A stretch of DNA of 38,799 nt. Source: an uncultured Nitrosomonas sp. GTDB lineage: Bacteria > Pseudomonadota > Gammaproteobacteria > Burkholderiales > Nitrosomonadaceae. The notes under the pieces are model-generated. The model searched no databases and was not told the DNA's origin. It saw only the letters and a program-made list of their open reading frames with translations. The DNA lies in assembly GCA_902826055.1 (NCBI GenBank), contig CADEDJ010000012.1:1-38799 (forward strand), written 5' to 3'. Numbering within the stretch: the first letter of the stretch is position 1; every line of letters begins with the position of its first letter. The translations under genes were made by a program, and so were the position numbers. Shown piece by piece: positions 26,079-36,241 of the stretch.

Positions 26079-26771
26079 TTATAAATTGCCTATTTCTGCA
26101 TTGATTCGCTGGCAAACGAAAAGTGGATCAGCAGCTTGCGTAATCGGTCTCCCAATGACCAAATAGTTCGATCCATTGAGGATAGCTTGATGAGGCGTCG
26201 TAATTCTTTTTTGGTCATCCGATTGATTACCTGCTGGGCGAATGCCTGGCGTAACCAGGCAAAAGTCGTTTCCTAGCATTTGTCTTAAATGGGGTGCTTC
26301 CAGTGCCGAGCAAACCACACCATCCAGAGCACAGTCATGCGACAATTGTGCGAGGCGCCTAACGATTTCTTCTGGTTGGCCCCGCAGCCCGGTATCATCA
26401 AGATCATCCTGATTCATACTGGTCAGTACAGTAACTGCAATGAGTTTGGTTGATCCTTGTGGAACCGCATCACGGGCAGCTATTAGCATTTTTCTGCCGC
26501 CCAGCGCATGAACATTTACCATCCAAACGCCTAAGCTGCCGGCAGCCTTGCAAGCACGAGCAACGGTAGTGGGAATATCGTGAAATTTCAGATCGAGGAA
26601 AACGTCGAAGCCTATTGACATCAGACGCTCTATCAAGGATGGTCCTGCGGCAGTAAAAAGTTCCATGCCGATCTTAAGTCGGCATAGTTGAGGATCAAGT
26701 TGATTGGCAAGTTTTAATGCTTCTGCTGCACTGCTAAAATCCAGTGCAACTATAATGCGAGACTTACTCAT
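26079..26771 (-). CDS. pyrF: Orotidine-5'-phosphate decarboxylase
   Basis: PyrF converts OMP to UMP, the last step of pyrimidine synthesis. The 230-residue TIM barrel has IVALDFSS at the start, [13 protein letters not shown] (the Asp-Lys-x-x-Asp catalytic array), VTVLTSM, and the phosphate-binding end VTPGIRP with [10 protein letters not shown]. Length is typical of the short class I type. It follows lapA by 26 bases, at the end of the rpsA-ihfB-lapA run, as in many beta- and gammaproteobacteria. Confidence 0.97.
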   Translation of the reverse strand: MSKSRIIVALDFSSAAEALKLANQLDPQLCRLKIGMELFTAAGPSLIERLMSIGFDVFLDLKFHDIPTTVARACKAAGSLGVWMVNVHALGGRKMLIAARDAVPQGSTKLIAVTVLTSMNQDDLDDTGLRGQPEEIVRRLAQLSHDCALDGVVCSALEAPHLRQMLGNDFCLVTPGIRPAGNQSDDQKRITTPHQAILNGSNYLVIGRPITQAADPLFVCQRINAEIGNL

Positions 26772-26797
26772 TGATGAGAAGACATCGCTGCATCGCG

Positions 26798-27010
26798 CTA
26801 CTTTTCAGCGTCAGAGCCGCCCCGACCTGTAAATAACAATGTCAGGAGAATACCTAATGCAAAGAATATCAGTAACGCAACACTGAGTGGTAGTTCAATT
26901 GTTTTATCCAAATAGTATTGCAACATAACAGGTTGCGAGTTTTTGGAGGCAAAAACAGCCAGAATTACAAAAACCGCTATACGTAAAAGCCACGCGATTA
27001 AATTTACCAT
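26798..27010 (-). CDS. LapA-domain (DUF1049) inner membrane protein
   Basis: The protein has 70 residues and two hydrophobic helices (about 2-20 and 40-60) separated by a short loop, [22 protein letters not shown], followed by a short charged tail. This matches the LapA/YciS family. In E. coli the homologue acts with LapB in controlling lipopolysaccharide synthesis. Here lapB itself is not next door; pyrF follows instead. Position after ihfB is standard. Confidence 0.85.
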   Translation of the reverse strand: MVNLIAWLLRIAVFVILAVFASKNSQPVMLQYYLDKTIELPLSVALLIFFALGILLTLLFTGRGGSDAEK

Positions 27011-27121
27011 AGTGAGTTAGCCCGTACGAGTTATTAAATAATTATGAGCATTGAATGGGGTAATTAGTCTAACACTATTATTAAATCTAATTACCCGTAT
27101 CAAGTATTAAATAAACATGTA

Positions 27122-27412
27122 TTATTTTTTACTTTTGTAGTCAACGCGTTCTCGCATTTCTTTGCCTGCTTTAAAATGCGGTACGTATTTCTCCGGTACT
27201 TTGACTTTATCTCCGGATTTCGGGTTGCGGCCGATACGAGGAGGCCGGTAATTTAAGTCAAAACTACCAAATCCTCGAATTTCTATACGCTGACCCTGCG
27301 ATAAGCTTTTTGCCATCGCGTCGATAATTGTTTTGACAGAGAGCTCAGCATCTTTCGTGACCAGTTGCGGGAAACGCGATGCTAGCCGAGTAATTAATTC
27401 GGATTTTGTCAT
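27122..27412 (-). CDS. ihfB: Integration host factor beta subunit
   Basis: IHF-beta pairs with IHF-alpha to bend DNA at specific sites. The 96-residue protein shows [11 protein letters not shown], the dimer core, [22 protein letters not shown] (the DNA-intercalating beta arm with its proline) and [12 protein letters not shown]. It follows rpsA by nine bases, the widely conserved rpsA-ihfB pairing, which supports the beta rather than the alpha or HU assignment. Confidence 0.95.
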   Translation of the reverse strand: MTKSELITRLASRFPQLVTKDAELSVKTIIDAMAKSLSQGQRIEIRGFGSFDLNYRPPRIGRNPKSGDKVKVPEKYVPHFKAGKEMRERVDYKSKK

Positions 27413-27421
27413 GAACTTTCC

Positions 27422-29134
27422 TTATTGCTCTGAATTTTTACTGTCCATCTTGGCTTTCAATAAAGCACCGAGACTGGTTGTACCAGCATTAGCGGGCGCT
27501 TTGATTTTTTGCATGGCGGTAGTTTCATCAGACTTATCTTTTGCCTTAATTGAAAGATTAATAGTACGATTTTTACGATCAATATTGATAATCATAGTTT
27601 CCACTTTATCGCCTTCTTTCAAATGCGTGCGGATGTCTTCAACGCGATCACGTGAAACTTCAGATGCGCGTAAATAGCCTTCTATATCGTTGGTTAGAGC
27701 GACTACAGCACCTTTAGCGTCAATCGATTTGATGGTGCCCTCGATAATGCTATTTTTATCGTGTTCTGCGACAAAGCTGGTAAAAGGATCACCTTCCATT
27801 TGCTTAATGCCAAGAGAAATACGCTCACGTTCCACATCAATAGACAAAATTAAAGCTTCAACTTCATCGCCTTTTTTGTAGTTAAGAACGGCTTCTTCGC
27901 CTGGTTGGTTCCAAGATAAATCAGATAGATGTACCAGACCGTCAATGTTTCCAGGTAATCCAATAAATACACCGAAGTCTGTGATTGATTTAATTTGTCC
28001 GCTAACCTTGTCACCCTTTTCATGACTGGCGGCAAATTCTTCCCATGGATTAGGCTGACATTGCTTCATACCTAGCGATATACGGCGGCGTTCCTCGTCA
28101 ATTTCTAGAATCATGACTTCAACTTCATCACCTAGCTGAACGATCTTAGATGGATAAACATTCTTATTGGTCCAATCCATTTCAGAAATATGCACTAGAC
28201 CTTCAATGCCTTGTTCAATTTCGATAAATGCACCGTAATCCGTTAGATTGGTGACTTTACCAAATAGGCGGGTACGTGCTGGATAACGCCGTGCCAAGCC
28301 CACCCATGGATCTTCACTTAATTGCTTCATGCCCAAGGAAACTCGGTTTTTTTCTTGGTCGAATTTGAGCACCTTGGCAGTAACTTCATCGCCGATATTA
28401 ACTACTTCTGATGGATGTTTTACGCGCCGCCATGCCAGATCGGTGATATGAAGTAAGCCATCGATTCCACCTAAATCAACAAATGCACCGTAGTCGGTAA
28501 TATTTTTAACTACGCCATGAACGGTGGCACCTTCTTGTAAATTGGATAATAAAGTTTCGCGATCGGCGCCTTGCGTTGCTTCTAATACTGCGCGACGTGA
28601 AACAACAACATTGTTGCGTTTGCGGTCGAGCTTAATAACCTTGAAATCCATTTCCTTATTTTCATAAGGAGTTGTATCTTTAACAGGACGAATATCGACT
28701 AACGAGCCTGGTAAAAAAGCGCGAATGCCGTTAATCATGGCAGTCAAGCCGCCTTTTACTTTGCCATTAACCATACCAGTAACAATTTTACCGGTTTCCA
28801 TTGCTTCTTCCAGATCATGCCAGGCAGTTAAACGTTTGGCCTTATCGCGTGATAAGCGTGTCTCACCATAACCATCTTCCAGGGATTCAATGGCAACACT
28901 AATAAAATCACCCGGTTTGACTTCAATTTCACCACGGTCATTTTTAAATTCTTCAACTGGAATAAAACTTTCTGATTTGAGTCCAGCATTAACGACAACA
29001 ATATTATAGTCGACACGAACAACTTCAGCGGTGATTACTTCACCAACACGCATTTCCTGGCGAGAGAGGCTTTCTTCAAATAGAGCGGCGAAACTTTCTG
29101 AGGGATTGGGAGTTGCAGCGGAAGCATTAGTCAT
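27422..29134 (-). CDS. rpsA: 30S ribosomal protein S1
   Basis: S1 binds mRNA leaders and brings them to the 30S subunit. The 570-residue protein holds six S1 (OB-fold) repeats. The later ones are easy to see by the recurring GxVxxxTDYGAFV/I...GLVHISE/DL pattern and by the recurring ERxRISLGxKQ unit (for example [12 protein letters not shown] and [11 protein letters not shown]). Length is typical for proteobacteria. The start ATG at 29134 is preceded by a leader with a stable hairpin (29159-29183) that may take part in autoregulation. Confidence 0.97.
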   Translation of the reverse strand: MTNASAATPNPSESFAALFEESLSRQEMRVGEVITAEVVRVDYNIVVVNAGLKSESFIPVEEFKNDRGEIEVKPGDFISVAIESLEDGYGETRLSRDKAKRLTAWHDLEEAMETGKIVTGMVNGKVKGGLTAMINGIRAFLPGSLVDIRPVKDTTPYENKEMDFKVIKLDRKRNNVVVSRRAVLEATQGADRETLLSNLQEGATVHGVVKNITDYGAFVDLGGIDGLLHITDLAWRRVKHPSEVVNIGDEVTAKVLKFDQEKNRVSLGMKQLSEDPWVGLARRYPARTRLFGKVTNLTDYGAFIEIEQGIEGLVHISEMDWTNKNVYPSKIVQLGDEVEVMILEIDEERRRISLGMKQCQPNPWEEFAASHEKGDKVSGQIKSITDFGVFIGLPGNIDGLVHLSDLSWNQPGEEAVLNYKKGDEVEALILSIDVERERISLGIKQMEGDPFTSFVAEHDKNSIIEGTIKSIDAKGAVVALTNDIEGYLRASEVSRDRVEDIRTHLKEGDKVETMIINIDRKNRTINLSIKAKDKSDETTAMQKIKAPANAGTTSLGALLKAKMDSKNSEQ

Positions 29135-29158
29135 TATATAAAAATACCTGAATTATGC

Positions 29159-29183
29159 CCTGTCTTGGTTTATACCAAGCAGG
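29159..29183 (-). promoter_or_regulatory. Hairpin in the rpsA leader
   Basis: CTTGGT (29164-29169) pairs with ACCAAG (29174-29179) around a TTAT loop. The stem continues with CCTG/CAGG across a one-base bulge, giving ten pairs. It ends about 24 bases before the rpsA start codon. S1 is known to repress its own translation in E. coli through leader hairpins, so this is a candidate for the same role; it lacks the T-run of a terminator. Confidence 0.5.
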
Positions 29184-29215
29184 TTATGTTAGTTAATAAA
29201 TATTTGAACTGGTGA

Positions 29216-29246
29216 AAAAAATTCTTTCTTATTTCTATTGAGAAAG
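29216..29246 (-). terminator. Weak terminator-like hairpin after cmk
   Basis: Reading the minus strand after the cmk stop, CTTTCT and AGAAAG form a 6-base stem with an 11-base loop. Two bases later comes a run of six T. The stem is AT-rich, so termination would be partial at best. Confidence 0.35.
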
Positions 29247-29251
29247 TAACA

Positions 29252-29944
29252 TTATTTTCTAGTCAAACGCGAGTTTTCTGCACATATTTCATTATACCAG
29301 GAGAGAACAGCATCTTGTGCCTGGGATATCGTGAGTGAGGTTGTATCGAGTAATCTCGTGTCTGCCCCTTGCTGTAAAGGCGCAATATTGCGATTACTAT
29401 CGCGCTCATCTCGTTTTTCAATATCGTGCAATAAGTTGGCGATGTTAGCATTCATTCCTTTCTCTATCAACTGCTTATATCGTCTTTGCGCTCGAATTTC
29501 GGCACTAGCGGTAAGAAATACTTTCAGAATGGCATTAGGAAAAATAATAGACCCCATGTCACGTCCGTCTGTGACCAATCCAGGTGGCTTACAAAATTCA
29601 CGTTGTCGTTTTTTAAGCGCTTCACGAATTTGCGGATAAGTGGCTAATTGTGAAGCCAAGATACCGCACTCTTCTGTACGGATTTCGTCGGTTACGACTT
29701 TGCCGTCAAGATAAATGACTTCATTGTTGAATCTTACGTCGAGGTTTTGGGAGATATTTGCAAGTAGGTCTTGATTTTGAATGTCAATTTGGGATTGTGC
29801 AGTTTTTAGTGCAACTAGCCGGTAAAGTGCGCCGCTATCCAGATAATGGAATCCCAGTTTTTTGGCGACTAACTGAGCGATAGTGCCTTTACCGGATGCC
29901 GATGGTCCATCGATGGTAATAACAGGAATTTCATTGATATGCAT
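29252..29944 (-). CDS. cmk: Cytidylate kinase
   Basis: Cmk phosphorylates CMP and dCMP. The 230-residue protein has the P-loop GPSASGKGT (13-21), YRLVALK, the CMP-binding region TDGRDMGS with IFPNAILKVFLTAS, and RRYKQL in the lid. Length fits the bacterial form with the NMP-binding insert. It lies between aroA and rpsA, the classic order aroA-cmk-rpsA. Confidence 0.97.
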   Translation of the reverse strand: MHINEIPVITIDGPSASGKGTIAQLVAKKLGFHYLDSGALYRLVALKTAQSQIDIQNQDLLANISQNLDVRFNNEVIYLDGKVVTDEIRTEECGILASQLATYPQIREALKKRQREFCKPPGLVTDGRDMGSIIFPNAILKVFLTASAEIRAQRRYKQLIEKGMNANIANLLHDIEKRDERDSNRNIAPLQQGADTRLLDTTSLTISQAQDAVLSWYNEICAENSRLTRK

Positions 29945-29989
29945 GTCGTGATCTCAGAAATAATGATAGAAGATAGGTTAATTTATTTT

Positions 29990-31312
29990 TTATACATGAG
30001 TGATGTGCGAAAATTTTTCAAAATAATCGGGAAATGTTTTTTTAACACAACCGGGATCATTGATACGTACCGGTGCCCCTAATGATACTAGCGAAAAACA
30101 CATTGCCATGCGGTGATCATCATAAGTATCAATGGCTGCATGGGGAATTAGGCCGTCACTGGGCGGAGTAATACGTAGGTAATCCGCGCCTTCTTCGATC
30201 ATTGCGCCTAACTTACGCAATTCGTTTGCCATGGCGGTAAGACGATCAGTTTCCTTTAAGCGCCAACTGGCAATGTTGCGTAATGTTGTTACACCTTTTG
30301 CAAATAATGCGGTTACCGCAAGCGTCATTGCAGCATCCGGAATATGATTGCAGTCTAGATCGATGCCATGCAGAAATTTTCCAGTGCAGTGAGCATCTGC
30401 ACCGCTGGTTTCGATCCAGTTTTCTCCCATAGATATTTTTGCACCCATCATCTCAAGCGCTGCAGCAAAGCGCACGTCACCTTGCACACTGTTACGACCG
30501 ACTCCTTGGACACGCACCGGTCCGTGCCCAATGGCGCCTGCTGCGAGAAAATAAGAAGCAGACGACGCATCGCCTTCAACGGTTATATGACCGGGGCTAT
30601 GATAGCTTTGCTGCGCAGGGATTGTGAATTGCTGCCAGTTTGAATGTTCGATTTGTAGGCCAAAACGTTGAACTTGGGCGAGTGTCAATTCAATATAAGG
30701 TTGAGAAATTAGAGTGCCTATTACATTAATAACGCATTTTTTTTGACTAAGTGGTAATGCCATTAACAAGCTGGTCAAAAACTGACTGGAAACGCTACCT
30801 TTTACAGTGATCAAAATGGTTTCATCATTCAATAAACTGATAGGGTTGATTTCAAGGGGAGGGAAGCCGGGATTACTCAAATACGTGATATTTGCTCCCA
30901 ATTGCCGTAATGCATCAACCAAGTCGGCGATCGGCCGTTCATGCATGCGTGGTACACCCGATAATTGATAATGTCCGCGCATTAACGCTAATACTGCGGT
31001 CAGCGGGCGAAAAGCAGTGCCTGCGTTACCAAGAAACAATTCTGCTTGGGTAACGGGGAATATGCCTTTACTGCCGGTGATGTCATAATCATTTTCGCCG
31101 GTTTGAGTGATCGAAACGCCCAATTTAACAAGGGCATCCAGCATGCGTGTTGTGTCATCTGAAGCTAATAAATCGTGGATATGGGTTGTGCCTTCCGCTA
31201 ACGCGGCAAGTAATAAAATGCGGTTGGAGATGCTCTTTGATCCGGGTAATTGTACAATACCACAAGCACTCTTGGCACATGGAAGATCAAGCCATGACAT
31301 GATGTTTGCCAT
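29990..31312 (-). CDS. aroA: 3-phosphoshikimate 1-carboxyvinyltransferase (EPSP synthase)
   Basis: AroA joins shikimate-3-phosphate and phosphoenolpyruvate in aromatic amino acid synthesis. The 440-residue protein shows PGSKSISNR near residue 24, the [15 protein letters not shown] motif of class I enzymes, RMHERPI, and the C-terminal KETDRL and DDHRMAM signatures. All expected active-site blocks are present. Position before cmk is standard. Confidence 0.97.
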   Translation of the reverse strand: MANIMSWLDLPCAKSACGIVQLPGSKSISNRILLLAALAEGTTHIHDLLASDDTTRMLDALVKLGVSITQTGENDYDITGSKGIFPVTQAELFLGNAGTAFRPLTAVLALMRGHYQLSGVPRMHERPIADLVDALRQLGANITYLSNPGFPPLEINPISLLNDETILITVKGSVSSQFLTSLLMALPLSQKKCVINVIGTLISQPYIELTLAQVQRFGLQIEHSNWQQFTIPAQQSYHSPGHITVEGDASSASYFLAAGAIGHGPVRVQGVGRNSVQGDVRFAAALEMMGAKISMGENWIETSGADAHCTGKFLHGIDLDCNHIPDAAMTLAVTALFAKGVTTLRNIASWRLKETDRLTAMANELRKLGAMIEEGADYLRITPPSDGLIPHAAIDTYDDHRMAMCFSLVSLGAPVRINDPGCVKKTFPDYFEKFSHITHV

Positions 31313-31585
31313 ATAAAAATTGATAGATGATATCTTATACGATAGTGAAAAAATATAAATTTTACTTTTTGTTAAGCAATTGAGATTCCAATAATTTTTC
31401 TCTATTTACTTGAACTTGATTGGCTAAATTTGTAAAAATCCTTATTAAATTATCTCGATTGGGGTAATCTATGGCAATCAATTAATAGCCAAGTGTATTG
31501 TTTTTTTGAGGTATCTTTATTGCTATTGAACGTGTGAGGCGATGCATAATTGCTGTGTATTATTTCTACTAAAAGAGGTTGATGA

Positions 31586-31831
31586 ATGGAAGATGCTGAA
31601 ATTGCTTTGATGTTTTCTTTACTGACTATTCCTGTTGCCATCTGGTTGCAATTATGGGTAAAGAATCGCAGAGAGAAACGAAAAAATGTATTGGGTGAAG
31701 AGGAATTTGAGAACACAACGCGCGCATTTGTTTCTATTATTTTAGAAGGCACTGCGATTGTAGGTGGTCTCATCATGATCATTATGGGTTCGGGAGGAAT
31801 AATAAAATACATCATCAATTTTTATTCCTGA
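31586..31831 (+). CDS. Small two-helix membrane protein of unknown function
   Basis: The protein has 81 residues: helix 1 at about 6-24 (LMFSLLTIPVAIWLQLWV), a basic cytoplasmic-looking loop (KNRREKRKN) with an acidic patch, then helix 2 (about 52-75, Gly/Ile/Met rich). AGAGG is placed ten bases before the ATG, which supports translation. It is the only plus-strand gene between 26000 and 37300 and lies between aroA and topB, read against both. I do not recognise the family. Confidence 0.6.
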   Translation: MEDAEIALMFSLLTIPVAIWLQLWVKNRREKRKNVLGEEEFENTTRAFVSIILEGTAIVGGLIMIIMGSGGIIKYIINFYS

Positions 31832-31845
31832 TATTCGGATGGTAA

Positions 31846-31873
31846 GGGGTAAGGTATTAAACTATCTTACTCC
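31846..31873. terminator. Probable terminator between the small membrane gene and topB
   Basis: An 11-pair stem with two G-T wobbles (GGGGTAAGGTA with TATCTTACTCC) encloses the loop TTAAAC. It is followed a few bases later by a T-rich stretch (TGTTTTAATT). It lies between the stops of two convergent genes. Confidence 0.45.
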
Positions 31874-31918
31874 CAAGTGTTTTAATTATCAGTAGAGCAA
31901 CATGCTAGGACGCTGATC

Positions 31919-34432
31919 TTAGGAGGCTGTTTTACGGGTCTTTTGTTTTCTTGATTGCTGTACTTTGGAATTTGCTTCAGTTGTTTTCTTGGGAGCTTTT
32001 TGCTCGAACTCAAAGCTTATCTTGCCCTCGTTATCTTTTACTAGGTAGGCTGAAAAAGGTCTGCCTTTTTTGGAAATGAATTTTGTAAGCAAATCTGTTT
32101 TTCCGCTTTCCAATAGCTTAGCGACTTGTTCGCGTTCGATAGGACGCTCGAGAATGATTTTTCCTGTCTTAAAATTACAAGTACGATTAGCTCCAATGGA
32201 TTTTTCACAAATGTAATGCAAGCCGTGCTCATAGACTGCATGATTGCATTTGGGGCATTTTCCTAAGGGCGTTTGATTGCTGAAATCAACGGCTTCTTGC
32301 TCGTCGGCATTGCCAAAATCAAATTTCATCTCAAAAGTGTCTGTGAGTTTGATAATTGCACTAAACGGCGATCCCATTTTACTGCGGAAACCTTGCAGCG
32401 GACCTACTTGGTGTTGTGTAATCAAGGTTTCCATTTCTTCAACTTCAAATTGGCGCCCAGCCAGAATTTTCCAAAGAGCAAAATCGCATTTCTGGCATTG
32501 AAATTTCTTGTATGTTTCGTGTACTGTTCCACCACATTTCGGGCAGGGCGATTTAAGTGTAGAGAAATCGCCAGCAATAGTTTCACCACGGGAGGTCTTG
32601 GCTTGTTCCACAATATGGCGTGTCATTTCGACAATCTTTTCCATAAAAGCTGTGCGTTTTAAACGACCTTGTTCTATTTGGCGTAATTGGAATTCCCAAT
32701 TGCCGGTTAATTCAGGTGAAATGAGTTCAGGAATCTTGAGTCCACGTAATAATGTGATCAATGAAAATGCTTTTGCAGTCGGGTGAAGTTCCCGCCCAAC
32801 TCGTTGTAGATAATTCTCAAACACGAGGCCTTCAATGATTGCCGCACGTGTTGCAGGTGTGCCTAAGCCTTTTGCACTCATGGCTGCTCGCAGCTCTTCG
32901 TCTTCTACTAGTTTGCCTGCTCCTTCCATGGCAGAAAGTAAGGTAGCTTCAGTAAATCTTGCAGGTGGGCGAGTCTGATTGGCGATAATGTTGATTTCTT
33001 CAGTAGTGACAGGTTGTCCGGGAGTGATGGCAACGAGCATTGTGTCGCTTTCGTCATCGTCTGTTTTAACTGATTTTCCATAGACTGCTCGCCAGCCGGG
33101 GTTGGTCATGACTTTACCCTCAGTCTTGAAGGATTCATTCTCCACTCGTGTAATGCGCGTAGTAATCAGAAATTCGGCAGCAGGGAAAAAAATTGCCAAG
33201 AAACGCTTGGTGACAAGATCATATAATTTCGTTTCGGCTTCGTTTAATTTGGTTGGATTGAGAGACGTTGGAATAATTGCAAAGTGATCCGAGATTTTAG
33301 CGTTATTAAAAATGCGTTTGTTAGGGATCACCCAGTTGGCTGCCAGAATCTGCTTGGCAAATTTTCCATAATCTGTGTTTTCTAAGCTCTGCAAAGTATC
33401 TTTTACAGTTGCAATATAGTCTTCAGGTAGTGCACGGGAATCTGTACGCGGATAAGTTAGTACCTTATGTTTTTCATATAAAGCTTGCGCCAATCCAAGT
33501 GTGGCCTTTGCAGAGAAACCAAAACGACTATTCGCGTCTCGTTGCAGACTGGTTAAATCATATAACAGCGGGCAAATTTCTTTACTGGGTTTACTTTCTT
33601 CACTAACGTAACCGGGCTTTCCTCGACATTTATCGCGAATGATTATGGCTTTTTCTTGTTCCCATAGCCGTTCAGGTTTTAATTCCTGATTGATTTTATC
33701 TTTGCTGAATTTTTCATCAAACCATTTGGCAACATAATTGCCGGTGGTAGTTGAAAATATTGCATGAACTTCCCAGAAATCCTGTGGGCGGAATTTTTTA
33801 ATTTTTTCTTCACGCTCTACAAGTATAGCTAATGTAGGTGTTTGCACACGGCCTACTGTGGTTTTATGAAATCCACCTTCTTGAGAATTAAAAGCGGTCA
33901 TGGCACGTGTACCATTAATACCGACGAGCCAATCTGATTCTGAGCGACTAACAGCTGCTTCGGCAAGTGATTGTACTTCGGAATTATTTAATAATTTGGT
34001 AAACCCCTCCCGGATTGCATCGGGAGTCATCGATTGTAACCAAAGGCGTTTGATAGGCTTGTTAGTGTTAACATGGCGTACAATGTAATAGAAAATCAAC
34101 TCACCCTCACGCCCCGCGTCGCAGGCATTAATCAGAGTGTCAATATCTTTACGCTTGATAAGCTTATTGAGGAGTTTCAAACGCGCTGAAGTTTTTTCGA
34201 TTGGATTTAGATCAAAATGAGGGGGGATAACCGGCAAGTTTGCAAAACTCCACTTGCCACGTTTTACTTCACACTCCTCAGGAATTGCAAGTTCAAGTAA
34301 GTGTCCTACCGCGGAAGACACAACATATTGATCGTTTTCGAAGTAATCTGTGTGTTTTGTAAAATTACCTAGCACTCGAGCGATATCGGCTGCTACAGAT
34401 GGTTTTTCAGCAATAATCAGTGACTTATTCAT
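31919..34432 (-). CDS. topB: DNA topoisomerase III (type IA) with C-terminal zinc motifs
   Basis: This type IA topoisomerase relaxes and decatenates DNA. It begins MNKSLIIAEKPSVA (Toprim), followed by CDAGREGE with its metal-binding acids and the catalytic tyrosine in LTYPRTDSR. The central domain has ARFTEATLLSAMEGAGKL and KGLGTPATRA. The C-terminal 200 residues carry at least two Cys clusters (CPKCGG...CQKCDF and CPKCNH...CEKS...C) and a Lys-rich end, a longer tail than the E. coli TopB core. A TTG start at 34453 is possible, but the ATG at 34432 begins the conserved fold. It follows smg. Confidence 0.94.
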   Translation of the reverse strand: MNKSLIIAEKPSVAADIARVLGNFTKHTDYFENDQYVVSSAVGHLLELAIPEECEVKRGKWSFANLPVIPPHFDLNPIEKTSARLKLLNKLIKRKDIDTLINACDAGREGELIFYYIVRHVNTNKPIKRLWLQSMTPDAIREGFTKLLNNSEVQSLAEAAVSRSESDWLVGINGTRAMTAFNSQEGGFHKTTVGRVQTPTLAILVEREEKIKKFRPQDFWEVHAIFSTTTGNYVAKWFDEKFSKDKINQELKPERLWEQEKAIIIRDKCRGKPGYVSEESKPSKEICPLLYDLTSLQRDANSRFGFSAKATLGLAQALYEKHKVLTYPRTDSRALPEDYIATVKDTLQSLENTDYGKFAKQILAANWVIPNKRIFNNAKISDHFAIIPTSLNPTKLNEAETKLYDLVTKRFLAIFFPAAEFLITTRITRVENESFKTEGKVMTNPGWRAVYGKSVKTDDDESDTMLVAITPGQPVTTEEINIIANQTRPPARFTEATLLSAMEGAGKLVEDEELRAAMSAKGLGTPATRAAIIEGLVFENYLQRVGRELHPTAKAFSLITLLRGLKIPELISPELTGNWEFQLRQIEQGRLKRTAFMEKIVEMTRHIVEQAKTSRGETIAGDFSTLKSPCPKCGGTVHETYKKFQCQKCDFALWKILAGRQFEVEEMETLITQHQVGPLQGFRSKMGSPFSAIIKLTDTFEMKFDFGNADEQEAVDFSNQTPLGKCPKCNHAVYEHGLHYICEKSIGANRTCNFKTGKIILERPIEREQVAKLLESGKTDLLTKFISKKGRPFSAYLVKDNEGKISFEFEQKAPKKTTEANSKVQQSRKQKTRKTAS

Positions 34433-34598
34433 GAATTTCTGGGGAAAAAACAATTACTGATAAGGTATTTTCATGCATATTGTTTATTGCTGAATGAGTA
34501 GTAATAAAACGACAGGTATTTCTGACAGGTTCATAAAGTTTATTGACTGTTGTGGTTATCCCACATGATCCCATACGCGATACAAAAATGACGTAATT

Positions 34599-35057
34599 TT
34601 AGTGCCGGTAATGAGAATCACTGACGAGTAATAATTTTTCCAGAACTGCATCATCAGTAAGTTGATTTTGAATCCACAATTCAGTGAGCACGATCAATTT
34701 GATTTTTTCGAGACTGGACGAATGCTCATCCATTGTCAAAACACGATCGATCAATAATTCTCGTTGTAATGGGTTAATAATACCGGCTTGTTCAAGGAAG
34801 CAAATAAATCCTCGGCCTTCAGCATCGATTTTTTCCATTTCATGGTTTGTATAACAGCGAAAAGAATCGCTTTCGGCCAAGCTGGCTGAATAATTGCCAA
34901 TATCGTGTTCTGCCAGTTCTGAAAGCCAATCAAGCGTTTCGGTGATGTCTTCATCGGCAAATCCAGCCAGGGTAAGTTTGCGTGTTAATGTGGCTGAATC
35001 CGGGTAACTGCCGGAATCAAAATAATTTTCAAATAAATAGATAAGTATGTCGAACAT
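34599..35057 (-). CDS. smg: Smg protein (DUF494 family)
   Basis: The 152-residue protein starts MFDILIYLFENYF, then a GFADEDITETLDWL segment and an acidic C-terminal half with a WIQNQLTDDAVLEKLLL end. This matches the Smg/DUF494 family throughout. Function is not established; the gene is found next to dprA in many beta- and gammaproteobacteria, as here (67 bases downstream of dprA). Confidence 0.93.
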   Translation of the reverse strand: MFDILIYLFENYFDSGSYPDSATLTRKLTLAGFADEDITETLDWLSELAEHDIGNYSASLAESDSFRCYTNHEMEKIDAEGRGFICFLEQAGIINPLQRELLIDRVLTMDEHSSSLEKIKLIVLTELWIQNQLTDDAVLEKLLLVSDSHYRH

Positions 35058-35124
35058 AATTTACGTTAAATAAGTTATGAGTATAAATACGGAATTAGCA
35101 TTGTCAGTTAATTATTGTGTAATG

Positions 35125-36219
35125 TCATTGAATTCTCTGATAGCACCCACCGGGTAAACTGCTAATCTGACCGTCAAGCTCAAGTATTAATAGCATGGCT
35201 GATACTACCTCAGCCGTCAAGCCACTTCGGGCGCATAATGTGTCGATATCAACGACATCATAACCTAGATATTTGAGTAATGCCGTATTTTCAGTTGGGT
35301 TTTCAATAGCGATTTTCTCTTCATTATTTTTGTTTTTGATTAATGGAAGATGATTTAATTCATCTAAAATGTCTTGCGTATTTTCTACGAGTTTCGCACC
35401 CTGTTTGATGAGCGCGTGGCAGCCTTTGGATAGCGGTGAATGGATCGAACCGGGAATTGCCATTACTTCACGTCCCTGATCCAATGCTTGTCGTGCAGTA
35501 ATTAACGAGCCACTGCGTAGTGCCGCTTCCACTACTAAACAGCCTTGGCTTATACCGCTGATAATACGGTTTCTGCGCGGAAAATTTCTTCCAATTGCAG
35601 GTGTGCCGAGCGGAAACTCGGAAATTAATGCGCCCTCTTTTGCCAGTTTATGGGCTAAGGGGTGGTTTTTTGCTGGATAAACAATATCCAGGCCTGTACC
35701 GACAATAGCGATGCTGGCAGCAGAACCTCGTAGCCCCCCCTGGTGAGCGGCGGTATCGATGCCAAGTGCCATGCCGCTAACGATACACAGGCCGGCATTG
35801 CTAGCGGCTTCTGAAAAAACTTCGGCATTAGATAAGCCTTGTGGCGTAGCATTGCGACTACCAACGACTGCCAGTGCAGGAAGTTGCAATAATTCACGCC
35901 GGCCTTTGAAATAAAGTAATGGAGGAGGATCAGCGATATTAAGTAGCTGTGCTGGGTAATCTGGATCAGCTAACGTAATGACAGCGTTGATCGGATCTTC
36001 CAACCACTTGAGTGCAGCTGAGATTTTGTTGTGATCCGCTCCTTGCGTGATGTGTCTTACCACAGTTTTTTTTACGATACGTTCAATTGCAGGGATATCT
36101 GCCGACAAGACTGCCGCAGGGCTACCGAAGGCAACCAACAGCCGTCGAATGGACTCATCGCCCAGACCATCAATAAGGCAAAGGTTCAGCCATGATTCGA
36201 TATCTGCTGGATGCGCCAT
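35125..36219 (-). CDS. dprA: DNA-processing protein DprA
   Basis: DprA binds incoming single-stranded DNA during natural transformation and loads RecA. The 364-residue protein has an N-terminal SAM-like helical part (1-70), the Rossmann-like core with VVGSRNA (118-124), SGMALGID (148-155), GTGLDIVYP (174-182) and FPRRNRIIS (213-221), and a C-terminal winged-helix (about 300-360). All core motifs are present. It lies between the LysM gene and smg. Confidence 0.95.
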   Translation of the reverse strand: MAHPADIESWLNLCLIDGLGDESIRRLLVAFGSPAAVLSADIPAIERIVKKTVVRHITQGADHNKISAALKWLEDPINAVITLADPDYPAQLLNIADPPPLLYFKGRRELLQLPALAVVGSRNATPQGLSNAEVFSEAASNAGLCIVSGMALGIDTAAHQGGLRGSAASIAIVGTGLDIVYPAKNHPLAHKLAKEGALISEFPLGTPAIGRNFPRRNRIISGISQGCLVVEAALRSGSLITARQALDQGREVMAIPGSIHSPLSKGCHALIKQGAKLVENTQDILDELNHLPLIKNKNNEEKIAIENPTENTALLKYLGYDVVDIDTLCARSGLTAEVVSAMLLILELDGQISSLPGGCYQRIQ

Positions 36220-36241
36220 AACTACACGATATTAGTGGTAT

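Noticed and set aside
29263..29451. A 62-codon minus-strand frame overlapping cmk
   Set aside because: Out-of-frame shadow of a clear cytidylate kinase gene.
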